Shown here in pieces: positions 1-9,134 of a stretch of DNA of 13,131 bases. Below the pieces are notes generated by a model that saw only the letters and a program-made list of their open reading frames with translations, was not told the DNA's origin and searched no databases. Within the stretch, counting starts at the first letter, position 1; every line of letters starts with the position of its first letter. The DNA is taken from NCBI GenBank assembly GCA_000787465.1, contig JSYX01000785.1, positions 1 to 13,131 of the forward strand, written 5' to 3'. The position numbers and the translations under genes were made by a program. Source of the DNA: Thermomucor indicae-seudaticae. Taxonomy: Eukaryota > Mucoromycota > Mucoromycetes > Mucorales > Lichtheimiaceae.

Positions 1-1153
1 AAGGCAAGGCTAATGCTTTCCAATGAGTAAAGTGCAAAATCCCATTTCTCGGGTAGATCGGTATTGCATAGGCCTGGACGGTCTTGTGCATTGTAAGTAT
101 GTGTTCCAAAGCTGTCGTTGACCATATAAGAGAACCAATCCAGTTGTTTCAAACAGAAATTCTGAACTCTTGACGAGCACGTTCCAACTGCTGTGATAGT
201 GAGCGTACATTCTGATAGTCAAAGACCCAGCGATGCCTTAAGAATTATGGATTGGCCTCGACGATTCTGGACGCCTACTCGATCGTTTGATTAATAGGTT
301 TTGAAACGAATTTCATTCGAAACTGACTGTTGTTGTTGTTGACAGTGGTGGCGACGGTCGTTGAGACTAATGCCAAAGAGTTTGTCAAGCGGGTTTTCAT
401 AAACATTCCTGCTTTGAGTAACGCGTTGTTGGTAAAAAGGTATTCTTGAGCCTCTGGAAGAGAGGTCTAATAATGTCGAATAGCATCATGTATTTCACGC
501 CACGTAGTCATGTCAGGCTACTTCCTGATACCTGGTAAATAACTTTGAAACAAGGCATGAAGGATTGTGGAATCGCGCTAGCCATCTCTTCTTCTTCCTC
601 TTCTGAGATTATTTCATTGTACGGCAGAAGGAATCTGATCCATGGCGCCCTTATAGCAGCAGCAGCTTAACTGTCCAAGATCGTCGGCAAGTAGTCCACT
701 TCTATAATAACTGAAGGCATGTGGCCGATATCCGATGGCAAGACTTGGATACCGTGTCCCGACAGAAACACAGCGACATTTCATACCTGTAACACCATCG
801 ACCTGGAATGTTTCCGTTCAGTCCGTTTCTTATTTTTCTAAATCCAAGCAGGTGGACTATTACTAACCCAGCCTAGGAGTGCCTCATAAGCTCGGGCACT
901 GATTTGTGGCGCTCGCACGTTAGCTATTATCCATTCCTTTTTTGCCGCCATGTGCTTCCTCGATCCGGCTGTAATCGACGCGTTTCAAAACAAAATGTTC
1001 GGTGAGGAACTTGGTGAAAGTATAAGTACTTGGATAATACACGAGAATACACTGGGTCATCTTGGGTATGTCTAGGATACGTATTAAACTCCGTGGTGGG
1101 TGCAGCGATTTTTTTTTACTGACAAATCTTGAAGCTCCAAGCCGACGATTTCT
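1..1153 (-). CDS. Unrecognised multi-exon gene, partial at left edge, probably frame-broken
   Basis: I do not recognise the protein. Read on the minus strand, coding-like stretches (strong G/A-first codon bias) join across plausible introns in continuous frame: 868 to 802 over intron 867-803 (GTTAGT, ACTGAAC branch, CCAG); 532 to 466 over intron 531-467 (GTATCA...TTAG); 279 to 211 over intron 278-212 (GTAGGC...TCAG). The last exon runs off the window. Two joins are not clean. At the six-T run 938-943 (A6 on the coding strand) the frame open from 1153 must slip by one base to enter the 868 exon. Near the GCT repeat around 655-669 the 802 exon must slip to reach the 666-532 frame. Segments include an acidic run of six Glu near 590-600 and an Asn/Thr-rich stretch near 320-345. 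No family motif is visible. It could be a decaying gene or carry homopolymer sequencing errors. An overlapping 101-codon minus ORF (1116-1421) may be an upstream exon. Confidence 0.4.
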
Positions 1154-2049
1154 TTAAGCGATTTTTCTGGATCACCGACTTCCATGGGATATACACGTTA
1201 TGGTCATCATCATGGACCGCGATAGTCCACCGCCTGACGGCCGCCGTCCAACTGGAGTCCCTGACCGTGATAGTGTACGGGGCACTCCTCTGATCGCTTT
1301 GGCTACCATTACTGCGATTTGGTTCCATAATAGCGAAAGAATTTTGCCGTTGGCGCCCATTCGAAGGAGAACAAACGGATAATGAATTGAACCAATCTGT
1401 CGCCTGGTTCTCCCTGCACACCGAAGAGCGTGCTTTATCAGTCAGGGTTTACTAGTCCAAAAGGTTATGACTTACTGTTGGAAAAGGGATACCTGGAAGC
1501 GGTAATTTTGATATTATTGTCCTATGTCACAGGAAAATTTACAGATAAGCAAAAAGACGTTTGAAGCAGCCTGTAAAACCAATCAGCTTACGTTTGAGTT
1601 TAACACGTCCTCGGCTGTCGAAACTAGCCCATGCTGTGTTTCGAGAATTGTATGAGACGCAAACTCGTAGTCCAATGGAATCAGGGACAAAAGTTGGTCG
1701 GAAGGACAAAGTGTGTGGACATATAGGTGCAATGAATGTTGCATGGATTCCTGGGTGAGTGAGAGGGCCACCGGCAGACAGCTGATACACCAGGCATTTA
1801 GCTTGCACATGAGTCTGCATCAGTTTGACCGTCACTTACCGAGTAAACGGTACTACCATTGGGAGTATATATTGCCAAGTCATCAGCTTGCATGGTCGTC
1901 AAATGCTTGTCGTCGCCGAAAAGATTTAACAGACTCGTGTACAGGCTAGGCCTACGATCAATAACCAAATCATTGATGATATGATATTTCTGAACCGATA
2001 CTGCCGTAAACTACGGAATTCGCCAATATTCCCCCATATAGTTTTCGTG
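1154..2049. other. No confident gene; low-grade ORFs only
   Basis: Both strands show only overlapping ORFs of 60-101 codons in conflicting frames. The longest is a minus ORF at 1116-1421 and another is at 1539-1835. None has a recognisable motif, a good intron pair or a nearby AATAAA. Part of this stretch (from about 1560) may be eroded upstream sequence of the transposase remnant that follows, but no second catalytic motif can be read. Confidence 0.3.
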
Positions 2050-2432
2050 GACCAGGCTATCCGCGTCCTCTAGCCGCTCTTCATGGATGTCATGGATCCA
2101 GGTTCTCTCCGTCCCCTTATTCGAGGTTTTTAAACTTGCACTTTTCGATCTTTGCGCCATCCTTGCTTCTCAAGGTGTCTTGCAATCAGAAGTCGAGGGC
2201 CGCTCGCATTACGGTTGAGCACTGCTTTGGTCTCCTGAAAGGTCGCTTCCAGAGCCTGAGAGAGTTACGCAAGGACATCCGCAACGAACGCGACACAGAT
2301 TATGCAAACAAGTGGTTTTCCGCTTGTTGCGTTTTGCATAATCTGATGCTCCAGCAAGGCGATGATGACGACGACTTTGAGGATGCGGCACTTGTCAGTA
2401 TACTGTACAAGTCAAGCGACCGCGCAGATTAA
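2050..2432 (+). pseudogene. PIF/Harbinger-type transposase remnant (DDE_Tnp_4 C-terminal part)
   Basis: The frame ending at TAA 2430-2432 encodes the typical C-terminal signature of the DDE superfamily endonuclease of PIF/Harbinger and HARBI1-like proteins: residues ARITVEHCFGLLKGRF, followed by SLRELRKDIRN and a helix with ACCVLHNLML. In this family the segment holds the third acidic residue (the E of VEH) of the DDE triad. In the same frame from about 2050 the string GPGYPRPL matches the usual GDxGYPL step that carries the second acidic residue, here apparently lost (P instead of D). The intervening residues are degenerate, and no start codon, N-terminal helix-turn-helix or first catalytic Asp was found. 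The polypeptide ends with an Asp-rich run (DDDDDFED). It is therefore a dead, truncated element rather than a domesticated gene. I could not identify terminal inverted repeats or a TTA/TAA target duplication. Confidence 0.7.
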
Positions 2433-2558
2433 TGCACAAACTCTCTGCATAGTGTGAGTAAGGTATTGATCAAAGTGCTCAAAGTCAAAAGGTGTCAGAA
2501 AACCAAGCGATACGAGATGGAACAGGAGTTGCATAGCCTTGAAATAACGAGGATGATT

Positions 2559-3703
2559 TCATTTTTCGCCGTAGTGGGTCGAAACTGTGCGGTGCAATTT
2601 TTCATTCTCGAAGGAAATTAGCTTGGTGCTGCGTTCTTCGGTTTCTTCACTGTATGATTTCACTTTCGCTGTGGCCGACTTGAACTCTTTGATGACGTCC
2701 CCAATTTGTCTTCTTCTGCTGCAGTCATCTTCCCGTCGCGCTCTTCCATTTCCTGAGTATATGATGTTATCCGAGCAGTGGCAGCCTCGAGCTGTCTGGC
2801 AAGATCCGTTTTTTCTTCTTCCAATTCAGCTATCTTTTCGCGGTGGTCTTCTATTATTTCGCCGTATAAATTCTTATGCGCGGTGGCAAGCTCCAGCTTG
2901 TGGGTGATATCCAATTTATCGCGTTCCACTGCAGCGATCTTTCCGTCATGTTCTTCCAGATGTTTTTCTAGCGCTTCAACGTGCGCGGCCGCGTCCGCTA
3001 ACGTTTCTGAAACTTTCTGCAGTTTGCCCAGCATGACCTTCTTTTCATCCATGTGGCGCTGATTCTTCTGAACGAGCGACTTTCTCCAGTTGTTCGATTC
3101 CTTAAAAGACTCACAGAGAGTCGAATGTAGCTCGTTCGTGCGGGTCAACAGATTCTCCCTGTCAGCCAGCTGCTTTGCCAAATTCTCGTCTCGTTGCTCC
3201 AGACGAGTCTGCAAATCATTGATCTCATCCTGGTTCCTTTCGAGGCGTCCTTCAGCTTCTGCCAACTGCTCTTCCACCACTCCCAATTCTCTCTCCGTCA
3301 GCCCGAAGAGTCGCTTCGTCTCGTCTGTAATCGTCTCCTGGTCAGCAAGCCACTCTTCCAATGCTGTGATTCTCTGGACCGCTTGACCCGCGAACTGCTC
3401 CCTTCCTTCTCGTTCCGTTCGCATTTGCAACTGCAGGTGCACATTCTCTTCTCCAAGTCGGTCCACTGCGGCTTCCAACATCCTACATCTCTCATCTGCT
3501 TTCCTTAATCGCTGCTCCAATTCTTCTTCTCTCTCTTCTTTCTCCCTCAGCCACTTCTCCGCCTCCTGTAACGCCATCTCTTGGTCAGTAGACCGTTGCA
3601 GACAGTCATCAGTTCCCTTCGTCTTTACCTCGACCCTCCTCTCCATCTCCACCAGTCGCTGCGCCTTCTCGTCGTGCTTGTCGTTCCCGCCAACCCAACC
3701 CAT
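2559..3703 (-). pseudogene. Long coiled-coil protein with 35-residue repeats, frame broken near 2700
   Basis: The ATG at 3703-3701 is the first ATG after a TATA box at 3877-3885 and opens a 347-codon frame ending at 2660. From about residue 10 the protein is almost entirely heptad-type coiled coil (Glu, Lys, Arg and Leu rich). Residues 250-284, 285-319 and 320 onward are three copies of a 35-residue unit starting EEHDGK, EDHREK and EERDGK. The third copy leaves the pattern after DKLG, where the coding strand reads TTGGGGAC. Shifting frame there restores the repeat exactly (KLDVIKEF, like KLDITHKL in copy 1) and runs another 46 codons, including a fourth copy beginning EERSTK, to TGA 2561-2559. 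Two extra G in a run (G2 to G4) explain the break best. There is no signal peptide or membrane helix. A cytoskeletal or scaffold role is only an inference. It could also be a live gene with a sequencing error or a natural truncation. Confidence 0.6.
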
Positions 3704-3876
3704 ACCTGCCCCCCTTAAACCGTTTTGGCGGTGGGGGAGGTGTACTGCCCTCAGGCACTGGATGCTTGTTTCTATCGTTGTTACTCACGTTGGCTTAGAA
3801 ATAAAAAAACGGGGGAAAAAGTAAAAAACAGGAACAAGGAAGAGACTTCAAAAAAGTGTAGATGCGTGAAGGCTCA

Positions 3877-3885
3877 ATTTAAATA
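3877..3885 (-). promoter_or_regulatory. TATA box of the coiled-coil gene
   Basis: On the minus strand TATTTAAAT stands about 175 nt before the ATG at 3703. A pyrimidine-rich leader follows (runs of C and T between 3793 and 3857), typical of fungal core promoters. No ATG occurs between it and 3703. Confidence 0.5.
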
Positions 3886-3888
3886 GCG

Positions 3889-3928
3889 TCACGGGGCTGG
3901 GTGCCAATTTGTTGTCATGTGAAAGGCC
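3889..3928 (+). repeat. Diverged direct repeat, copy A
   Basis: A 40-bp stretch beginning TCACGGGGCTGGGTGCC and ending TGTCATGTGAAAGGCC aligns with small gaps to 3965-4006. It lies just upstream of the TATA box of the minus-strand coiled-coil gene, so it could be an old tandem duplication or a pair of upstream elements. Confidence 0.4.
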
Positions 3929-3964
3929 AGGCCCGAACTTAAAAATGGCTCGTCCTATTTTGTT

Positions 3965-4006
3965 TCACGGAGTTGGATGCCCAGTTACTTTGTCATGGTA
4001 AAGACC
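3965..4006 (+). repeat. Diverged direct repeat, copy B
   Basis: This begins TCACGGAGTTGGATGCCC and ends TTTGTCATGGTAAAGACC, in the same order and spacing as copy A. The 36 bp between the copies show no coding signal. Confidence 0.4.
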
Positions 4007-4088
4007 TTTTGCTTTTACGCTTCCGCAATGGCAGTCGGAATCTGCACAAGCTTTCACATTACAACGTAGGATGAGTCAGGGAAATGGC

Positions 4089-4541
4089 TTACAAAGAGGC
4101 TGAAGTATTAGAGGAGTTTACCCAGCAACATGCATTTGTTTGGCACCAGGCCAAAGAAAAGATTACTGGTTGACTGCGGACAAGAGGAACCCAGCTGCGT
4201 GCCACTGTTGGAAGACTCTTCGCAAAAGGTATCGGCTGAAGTTTGTGTTTCAAATATGACAGATAAGCAAAAGGATTACCCATTGTATTAATGGGTACCA
4301 TTCGGCTCCAAACTCCATTAATGGATCCACTTTGAAAAGCCAATCTTAGCCGAGCATCATCTATTGCTTCCTCTAGTTTATAGACAACGAACTCGTAGGA
4401 CGTCAAAAGCCACAGGAAACAATTAAAACTCAGAGCGATGTGCTCTTTCCGAGATCTAAATACAGACGATTTCCTGACGGGTTTCCGTGAATATTTGAGC
4501 AGTCCCAGTAATGGATTAGCGGCATATTCGCTTTGACACAA
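4089..4541 (-). CDS. Hypothetical 150-residue ORF
   Basis: This is an uninterrupted 150-codon frame from ATG 4541. I do not recognise it. Codon use is coding-like in its first two thirds (residues VVYKLEEAIDDARLRL, then QSGSINGVWSRM) and poorer after a possible GTAATC donor at about 4280 (after INTMG). The real protein may therefore splice out or end there rather than read to 4089. There are no signal peptide and no obvious domain. It overlaps the plus-strand MBL-like fragment in antisense; both cannot easily be functional over 4130-4280. Confidence 0.3.
   Translation of the reverse strand: MCQSEYAANPLLGLLKYSRKPVRKSSVFRSRKEHIALSFNCFLWLLTSYEFVVYKLEEAIDDARLRLAFQSGSINGVWSRMVPINTMGNPFAYLSYLKHKLQPIPFAKSLPTVARSWVPLVRSQPVIFSLAWCQTNACCWVNSSNTSASL
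4112..4291 (+). pseudogene. Possible MBL-fold (LACTB2-like) N-terminal fragment
   Basis: The open stretch from 4112 (ATG at 4130) to TAA 4289-4291 encodes a peptide whose middle, LFGTRPKKRLLVDCGQEEPS followed by CVPLLED, resembles the beta-hairpin of glyoxalase-II/LACTB2-like metallo-beta-lactamase proteins. There an NTYLxGTG-type strand is followed by RxLxD(T/C)G and the start of the first helix. Codons are strongly G-first. The HxHxDH zinc motif expected about 25-30 residues further on is absent in every frame downstream to 4560, so at best this is a truncated remnant or one exon of a broken gene. An antisense 150-codon ORF (4089-4541) covers the same bases and is the competing reading. Confidence 0.35.
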
Positions 4542-4619
4542 GAAAAACGGGCTTTCACCACGAAAACGTTACAGAAGGTAGCTCATAAAGTCTATATTAT
4601 TCCGATATAAAAAACGGTT
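4292..4619. other. Ambiguous interval between the MBL-like fragment and the cysteine-rich gene
   Basis: Apart from the start of the 150-codon minus ORF (to 4541) I see only short open stretches. A plus-strand one ends at TGA near 4538 and is unrecognised. The 3' flank of the cysteine-rich gene (4560-4619) is AT-rich without a canonical AATAAA on its strand. Confidence 0.25.
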
Positions 4620-5005
4620 CTACCTCGAGAGATGTTCATTCATATGTTCCTTGCAGCATACCTCATCGAAGCTGCAAATGCATTCTACGCGTGATTTCTT
4701 CTTGCATCCGCGCGTACTGCAGGCACGTTTTCTGCAATGCCCGTAGCATTTTTGCTTAGGAAAACACGCTTGTGAACCATATGCAGTGCCTGGGACCGTT
4801 GTGAAGCAGCATAAGTTATCGGCTCGGCGGCGCCATGTAAGTTTTGGGCATAGGATACAGGATATTGTGCTAGTCTCCAGCGCAAGTACCCATGGTGTAC
4901 AGAGGCGCCATCATGCGTGTACTGCTTATGAGCAGAAATGACATTCACTTCGGCTACAGCTAAAAATAATGCCAAGCAGCCCAATGTCTGTCTATTAGAC
5001 TTCAT
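4620..5005 (-). CDS. Candidate secreted cysteine-rich peptide, two exons
   Basis: ATG 5005-5003 begins a typical signal peptide, MKSNRQTLGCLALFLAVAEV (residues 1-20, cleavage plausible after ISA at 25). A different frame further down (open to TAG 4622-4620) is densely cysteine-rich, with 13 Cys in about 80 residues: C-x2-C-x12-CC-x13-C-x5-C-x3-C-x4-C-x4-C-x7-C-x-C-x5-CC, interspersed with Lys/Arg. Removing 4922-4870 (GTACAC...CTAG, 53 nt) joins the two in frame and gives 110 residues. That donor is non-consensus, so a 1-2 bp indel is the alternative. If read without splicing, the first frame stops earlier at 4685 with few cysteines. By design this resembles small secreted disulfide-rich proteins of fungi (effector, defensin-like or cell-wall associated), but I match no family. 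The gene is divergent from the plus gene at 5144. Confidence 0.42.
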
Positions 5006-5143
5006 TACGTCATGCAAAGTCAAGTTTTCGCGGCGATTGTTAGCAATATCGACTGCACCTAGGAACATCTGTCAAGTAAGACAAAGATTCTCTAACGAAA
5101 TACACATCAAGTCAAACCAACCTTTGTATTTCTCATATTTGGT

Positions 5144-5557
5144 ATGATGGTCGAATGTCCCATCCAAAAGAGTCTTTCGTTTGTTTCATCGTTCATCGCG
5201 TTCCACTACGGATATGATCGACAGATATGTAAAGGAATCGCTAGCATTGGACAGCTAGCCGCTTATCACAGAGCAGCTATAACTGTATTCGCCATTGCCT
5301 CAGCGTCGTTAAGTATTGGATATCGTAAGGCGATGTCCGACAGCGTGCAAAAGAGTCGTCAAGGCGGATTGCGCACACTGCGTCACGAGATGTCAAACTG
5401 CTATTGCTGGATGAGGTGAGTCATCGTGTAGCGATTTCAAGAATGGTCCACGCACTTAGCGACAAGTTCGTATCAACACTTTGCTAACAGTCTCGAACGA
5501 CTCCTGAAAGAAAACAAGGCACACACGCGGCACTCGGTAACCACAATCCAGCGTTGA
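5144..5557 (+). CDS. Small spliced gene of unknown function
   Basis: ATG 5144 opens a frame to 5415, followed by an excellent intron 5416-5490 (GAG|GTGAGT ... TTGCTAACAG, 75 nt) and exon 5491-5557 ending in TGA 5555-5557. Predicted length is 112 residues. The splice converts the end NCYCWMR into NCYCWMSLERLLKENKAHT and avoids early termination. Codon use is strongly RNY. Residues 10-20 and 44-60 (AAITVFAIASASLSIGY) are hydrophobic, and the second could be a membrane helix. The C-terminal half is basic. I do not recognise a family; an upstream exon cannot be excluded. It is divergently arranged with the cysteine-rich gene, about 140 bp between start codons. Confidence 0.5.
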
Positions 5558-5928
5558 GCGAATCATGCACTGTAGAGAACAGAATCAACCGTCGATTGGA
5601 CATCAGAGAATTTTCTACTTTGACTGAAGAACTTTTTATAAAGTGCCTTGCTTTTTCGTGCACTGTTAACGCCTGTCGAAGCTGCGTGTTGGATCTGAGT
5701 TCTGTGCTATGGTATTCCTCCGGTTCCTCGAGAAACTCTGTAGGTAGAAGAGGGTGGTAATTGGCGTGGGTGTCGCCAGGCCCGGCTTCTGAAGGGCGCC
5801 ATTGAAACTGAAAGAATGGGTCGAGACCAAAGCATCAAAAATCACGCCGAAAATTTGAACAACGGTGCGCCAAAAATTTACGAACGTGCGCTGACGGAAT
5901 ACAACCGTAACAGCTATATCAGACGGGA
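5558..5928 (+). promoter_or_regulatory. Intergenic/5' region of DNAJC11 with TATA-like site and upstream ORF
   Basis: TATAAA occurs at 5637-5642. An ATG at 5816 opens a 61-codon reading frame that overlaps the DNAJC11 start out of frame and stops at 6001. If the transcript starts upstream of 5816 this would act as an upstream ORF. ORFs on the opposite strand here (5666-6028) run antisense into DNAJC11 exon 1 and look like shadows. Confidence 0.3.
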
Positions 5929-8626
5929 ATGGATCCATACGAGTACACGGTTGATTCCAATTCAATACCAGAGGAAGAAGACCTGGACGAAGACCAGTTA
6001 GAAAAGCTGGAACAAGAACTTGCTCCACAATCGTCAGACTATTACGGCATTCTGAATGTGTCCAAAACTGTGCGTTGACGATACTACTTTTGAGACAATT
6101 TACGAAAAAAACAAGGGGACGTAATGCTAATGTTCTCGGTTAATAAAAGGCAACCGAGGAAGAACTGAAAGAGTCATATAAACGTCTTTGCCGCTTTTTC
6201 CACCCTGACAAGGTGAGTTGTGTTCTGTGCACCAGCGATCTTGCATAAAACTTCTAAGACGACATTTCACAAGCACAATGACGCCGAGAAAAAGAAGCTG
6301 GCAGAATCCAAGTTTCAGGTCATTCAGAAAGCGTACGAAGGTGGGATAAACACGGTTCTCAGACTGACCAACCTATGGAGAAACATGTCTGACGCTATCT
6401 ATGCACAAAGTCTTGAGTGACCCGACAAAGCGCGCCATCTATGACACATACGGTGAAGAAGGACTGAATGCTAAATGGGAAATCGGCCCACGATTAAAAA
6501 CACCTGAAGAGGTTAGCTTCACGAGAGAAGATCGCTTGTAGTAGGGATATTCGATGGATTTTGAATGGGCTTATGAAAGCGAATGATATAGTTGAGAGCT
6601 GAATACGAGCGACTGGCGCGACTGAAGAGGGAACAAGAACTTGAAAACCTCGTTCGGTCCCGTGGAGAGTTTCATCTTAATCTGGATGCAACCCAAGTTT
6701 TTGACCCATATGACCCACCCGTCTTTGCTGGATTCGGGCAGCCATTGCAACCACCACCGAAAAAGAAGAATCCGCTACAAAGACTCGCTCGAACCCAGAT
6801 ACAACAGCTCTTCATGCGTCATTCATTCGAGGTACTATGCACATTAAGCGCGTAGAATTTGAGCTTTGCTAAACTCAAGTATTTGTTTAGACGCAACTTG
6901 GTCCACAGACACAGGGTGTCATTGGTGGCTCAATGATTTCCCGTAATGGAATTGGAGGTGGCAACATTCTAGGCACAGTGCGCCATACATTTTCACCAAA
7001 GCTTAGTGGAGAGGTACGTACGTCGACTAATTGGCTGGATCCCATGGCTCAAACACTAAGCTCTTGGCATCCTTCTAATTGCAGGCTAGCGTGGGATTAC
7101 TGAAACCACGATTGCTAACACTAAAGACGTTCTACAATATGTCATCCGATAGGTAACTCAAATGTCGGGATACTTGTTTTGACAACGTGGCATGCGACCG
7201 CTTATCCTTTCGCCCTCTATTATAGTTTTGTCAATACCGTAACACAGGCGCGTACGATTTATGGACCACCTGTCCTAACAGTAACAGCCGGTCGTCGACT
7301 GTTTTCTGCCGCAACAGGTTACATTACATACCGTACAGGCGAATGGGCACTCGGAAGCTGGGGAGGTGACGTCTCGCGTAAACTGGATAGATCGTCTGTG
7401 GCGTTGGGCCTTGCTGGAAGGAAACAGAACGGCAGTTATAACATTGAGATACAGGCAAGCCTATGGTAATCGATAGATACAATGATACGATATCTGATAT
7501 ATCTATGTGTGTTTGCAGACGGGTATAATAGCGTCACATATTGCCCTGGAACATACACACAAGCTGGAAAACAAAATGCAAATTCGACTTGCCGGCGTTT
7601 TGTCGACCACAGGCGGTTTGTCAGCAAGTATCGGCAGCGATCACCAAGTAACCAAACATACCCGCTTTGGAATGTCTTTGGAGTGCGGCGTACCTTCAGG
7701 AGTAACCATCAAGTTCAGGTATTGATTACCGGATTATCCACATACGTTTAGAGCCAGATATTAATATGCTTGTTTTGCATATCAAGAGTTTCGCGACTAG
7801 GACAAAAAGTGGTGTTGCCTATTCTGTTGTCAACGGACCTAGATTTAAAACTAGCCTTTTTCAGCGCGCTTGTACCCGTGACAATCGTATTGGCTCTAGA
7901 TCAGCTGGTCCTTAAGCCCAGGAGACAGAAGCAAATCAAAGAGCAAGTATCTTGCCGATAGTCGTCATATACTGACGTTATCCAACTAAAACTGTGGTTC
8001 AGGAAAATCGCTGCACTGCGCGAGCAGCATGCAGAATACCTTGCTATGCGCAAGAAGGAAGCCTTAGATGCCCAACATTTGATGGCCGAGGTCGCGCAGC
8101 GTAAAAAGGGGCAAGAGGAGAAAAAGCCAGATGGTAAAGTGATCAAGTGCATCCAACCAAAACACACAAAACTTTTAATTAAATTAACAATGATGTTTAA
8201 AAAAGGTTTGGTTATCGTAAAAGCATGGTATGGACCGTTGGAATCGATAGAGAGGATAGACGAAAACGATGAGAAGCTTCCAGAGGATGTGATTGATGTC
8301 ACGACCGTCATCCAAGCTCTTGTGAACGAGTCTCGACTAACGATCCCAGGCGGACATTCTAAAGTGAGTATGAGCTTCCTTATTTTTGATCAAAGAGAAC
8401 TCAATTTAATTATGACAGACAAACATCCTTGGTTTTTATGATCCATGTCTTGGTGAACGTAAACATCTTCGAGTATTATATAGATTCCAGCATAGACTGC
8501 ACGTGGTTACGGTGAGTGACGAGGCACCACTGATATGTCCCATGCGATGTAAGTTGAATGATGCGATCAGCATTCCTTTTTGTGAAAAGTAACCAACAAT
8601 TTCCTTCTATAGCGCATGTTGTTTAG
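5929..8626 (+). CDS. DNAJC11: DnaJ homolog subfamily C member 11 (DNAJC11), 14 exons
   Basis: The protein is predicted at 606 residues; human DNAJC11 has 559. Exons: 5929-6069, 6150-6212, 6274-6340, 6411-6511, 6592-6831, 6891-7013, 7085-7152, 7226-7454, 7519-7718, 7787-7942, 8003-8133, 8206-8363, 8419-8548, 8613-8626. The J domain spans residues 37-105 (SDYYGILNV, HPD at 65-67, LSDPTKRAIYDTYG). Next come a Leu/Arg-rich helix (LRAEYERLARLKREQELE), the VFDPYDP motif, and a Gly-rich beta region including QTGIIASHIALEHTHKL. A membrane helix lies at about 432-452 and is followed by a charged helix. The DUF3395-type C-terminus has VIVKAWYGPLES and GFYDPCLGE. Known family members act at the mitochondrial outer membrane with MICOS/SAM in cristae organisation. 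Introns are 55-80 nt. Introns 8 (7455-7518) and 10 (7943-8002) are GC-AG. Intron 11 (8134-8205) is a multiple of three without stops. No lesions seen. Confidence 0.93.
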
Positions 8627-8654
8627 AAAGGAATTGCAAGAAATTTGTAAAAAT

Positions 8655-8660
8655 AATAAA
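8655..8660 (+). terminator. Poly(A) signal of DNAJC11
   Basis: AATAAA lies 29 nt after the DNAJC11 stop codon (TAG 8624-8626), within an AT-rich 3' flank and about 120 bp before the next gene start. Confidence 0.6.
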
Positions 8661-9112
8661 GTTACACATTAAGGGAAACGAACGCAAAGGGTTGTTTATT
8701 CCCATCAAGTCCCAAGGATCATCTTATGTCTTTTGCTTGCCTTCTTCTGTCTGAACTGTGGTAAAAAATAACCGGGAATGGCTACTCCGCATAATTACAG
8801 TAACGCAGGATATCGGGGACGATTTCGGACAAATCAACCTCCTCCTCATAGTAATACACCAGCAGCTGCTAACCGGCCGCCTCCGCCTCCTCGACACCGA
8901 GCAGCTCCTCCCGCGGCACCTCGACACCATATTGCACCGCCACAACAACAAGCGTTTCGGAACAGGCAACAACCACGGAATGTCGGTCAAGAGCAATGGC
9001 GACGAACAGTCAACACGAATCACCATTCCTCAGCACAGCTTCCAACACAGTCAACAAGAAATAACTACAACAGATCATTGTATTATTACCACAATAACTG
9101 TCAGACCGGGTA

Positions 9113-9134
9113 CTAACAACAACAACAACAACAA
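9113..9134 (+). repeat. AAC trinucleotide run beside the first nonsense codon
   Basis: Tandem AAC/CAA triplets encode poly-Gln in the chitin synthase frame. The preceding in-frame codon is TAA, one C-to-T change away from another CAA. Confidence 0.7.

Noticed and set aside
2660..3508. Plus-strand Ser/Phe-rich ORFs opposite the coiled-coil gene
   Set aside because: Mirror images of a Glu/Lys-rich coiled-coil frame; typical shadows.
3889..3928. LTR primer-binding site (TGG-start on the minus strand)
   Set aside because: No flanking LTR ends, reverse transcriptase or polypurine tract nearby.
5666..6028. 120-codon minus-strand ORF
   Set aside because: Antisense to DNAJC11 exon 1 and its leader; no motif, no splice or poly(A) support.
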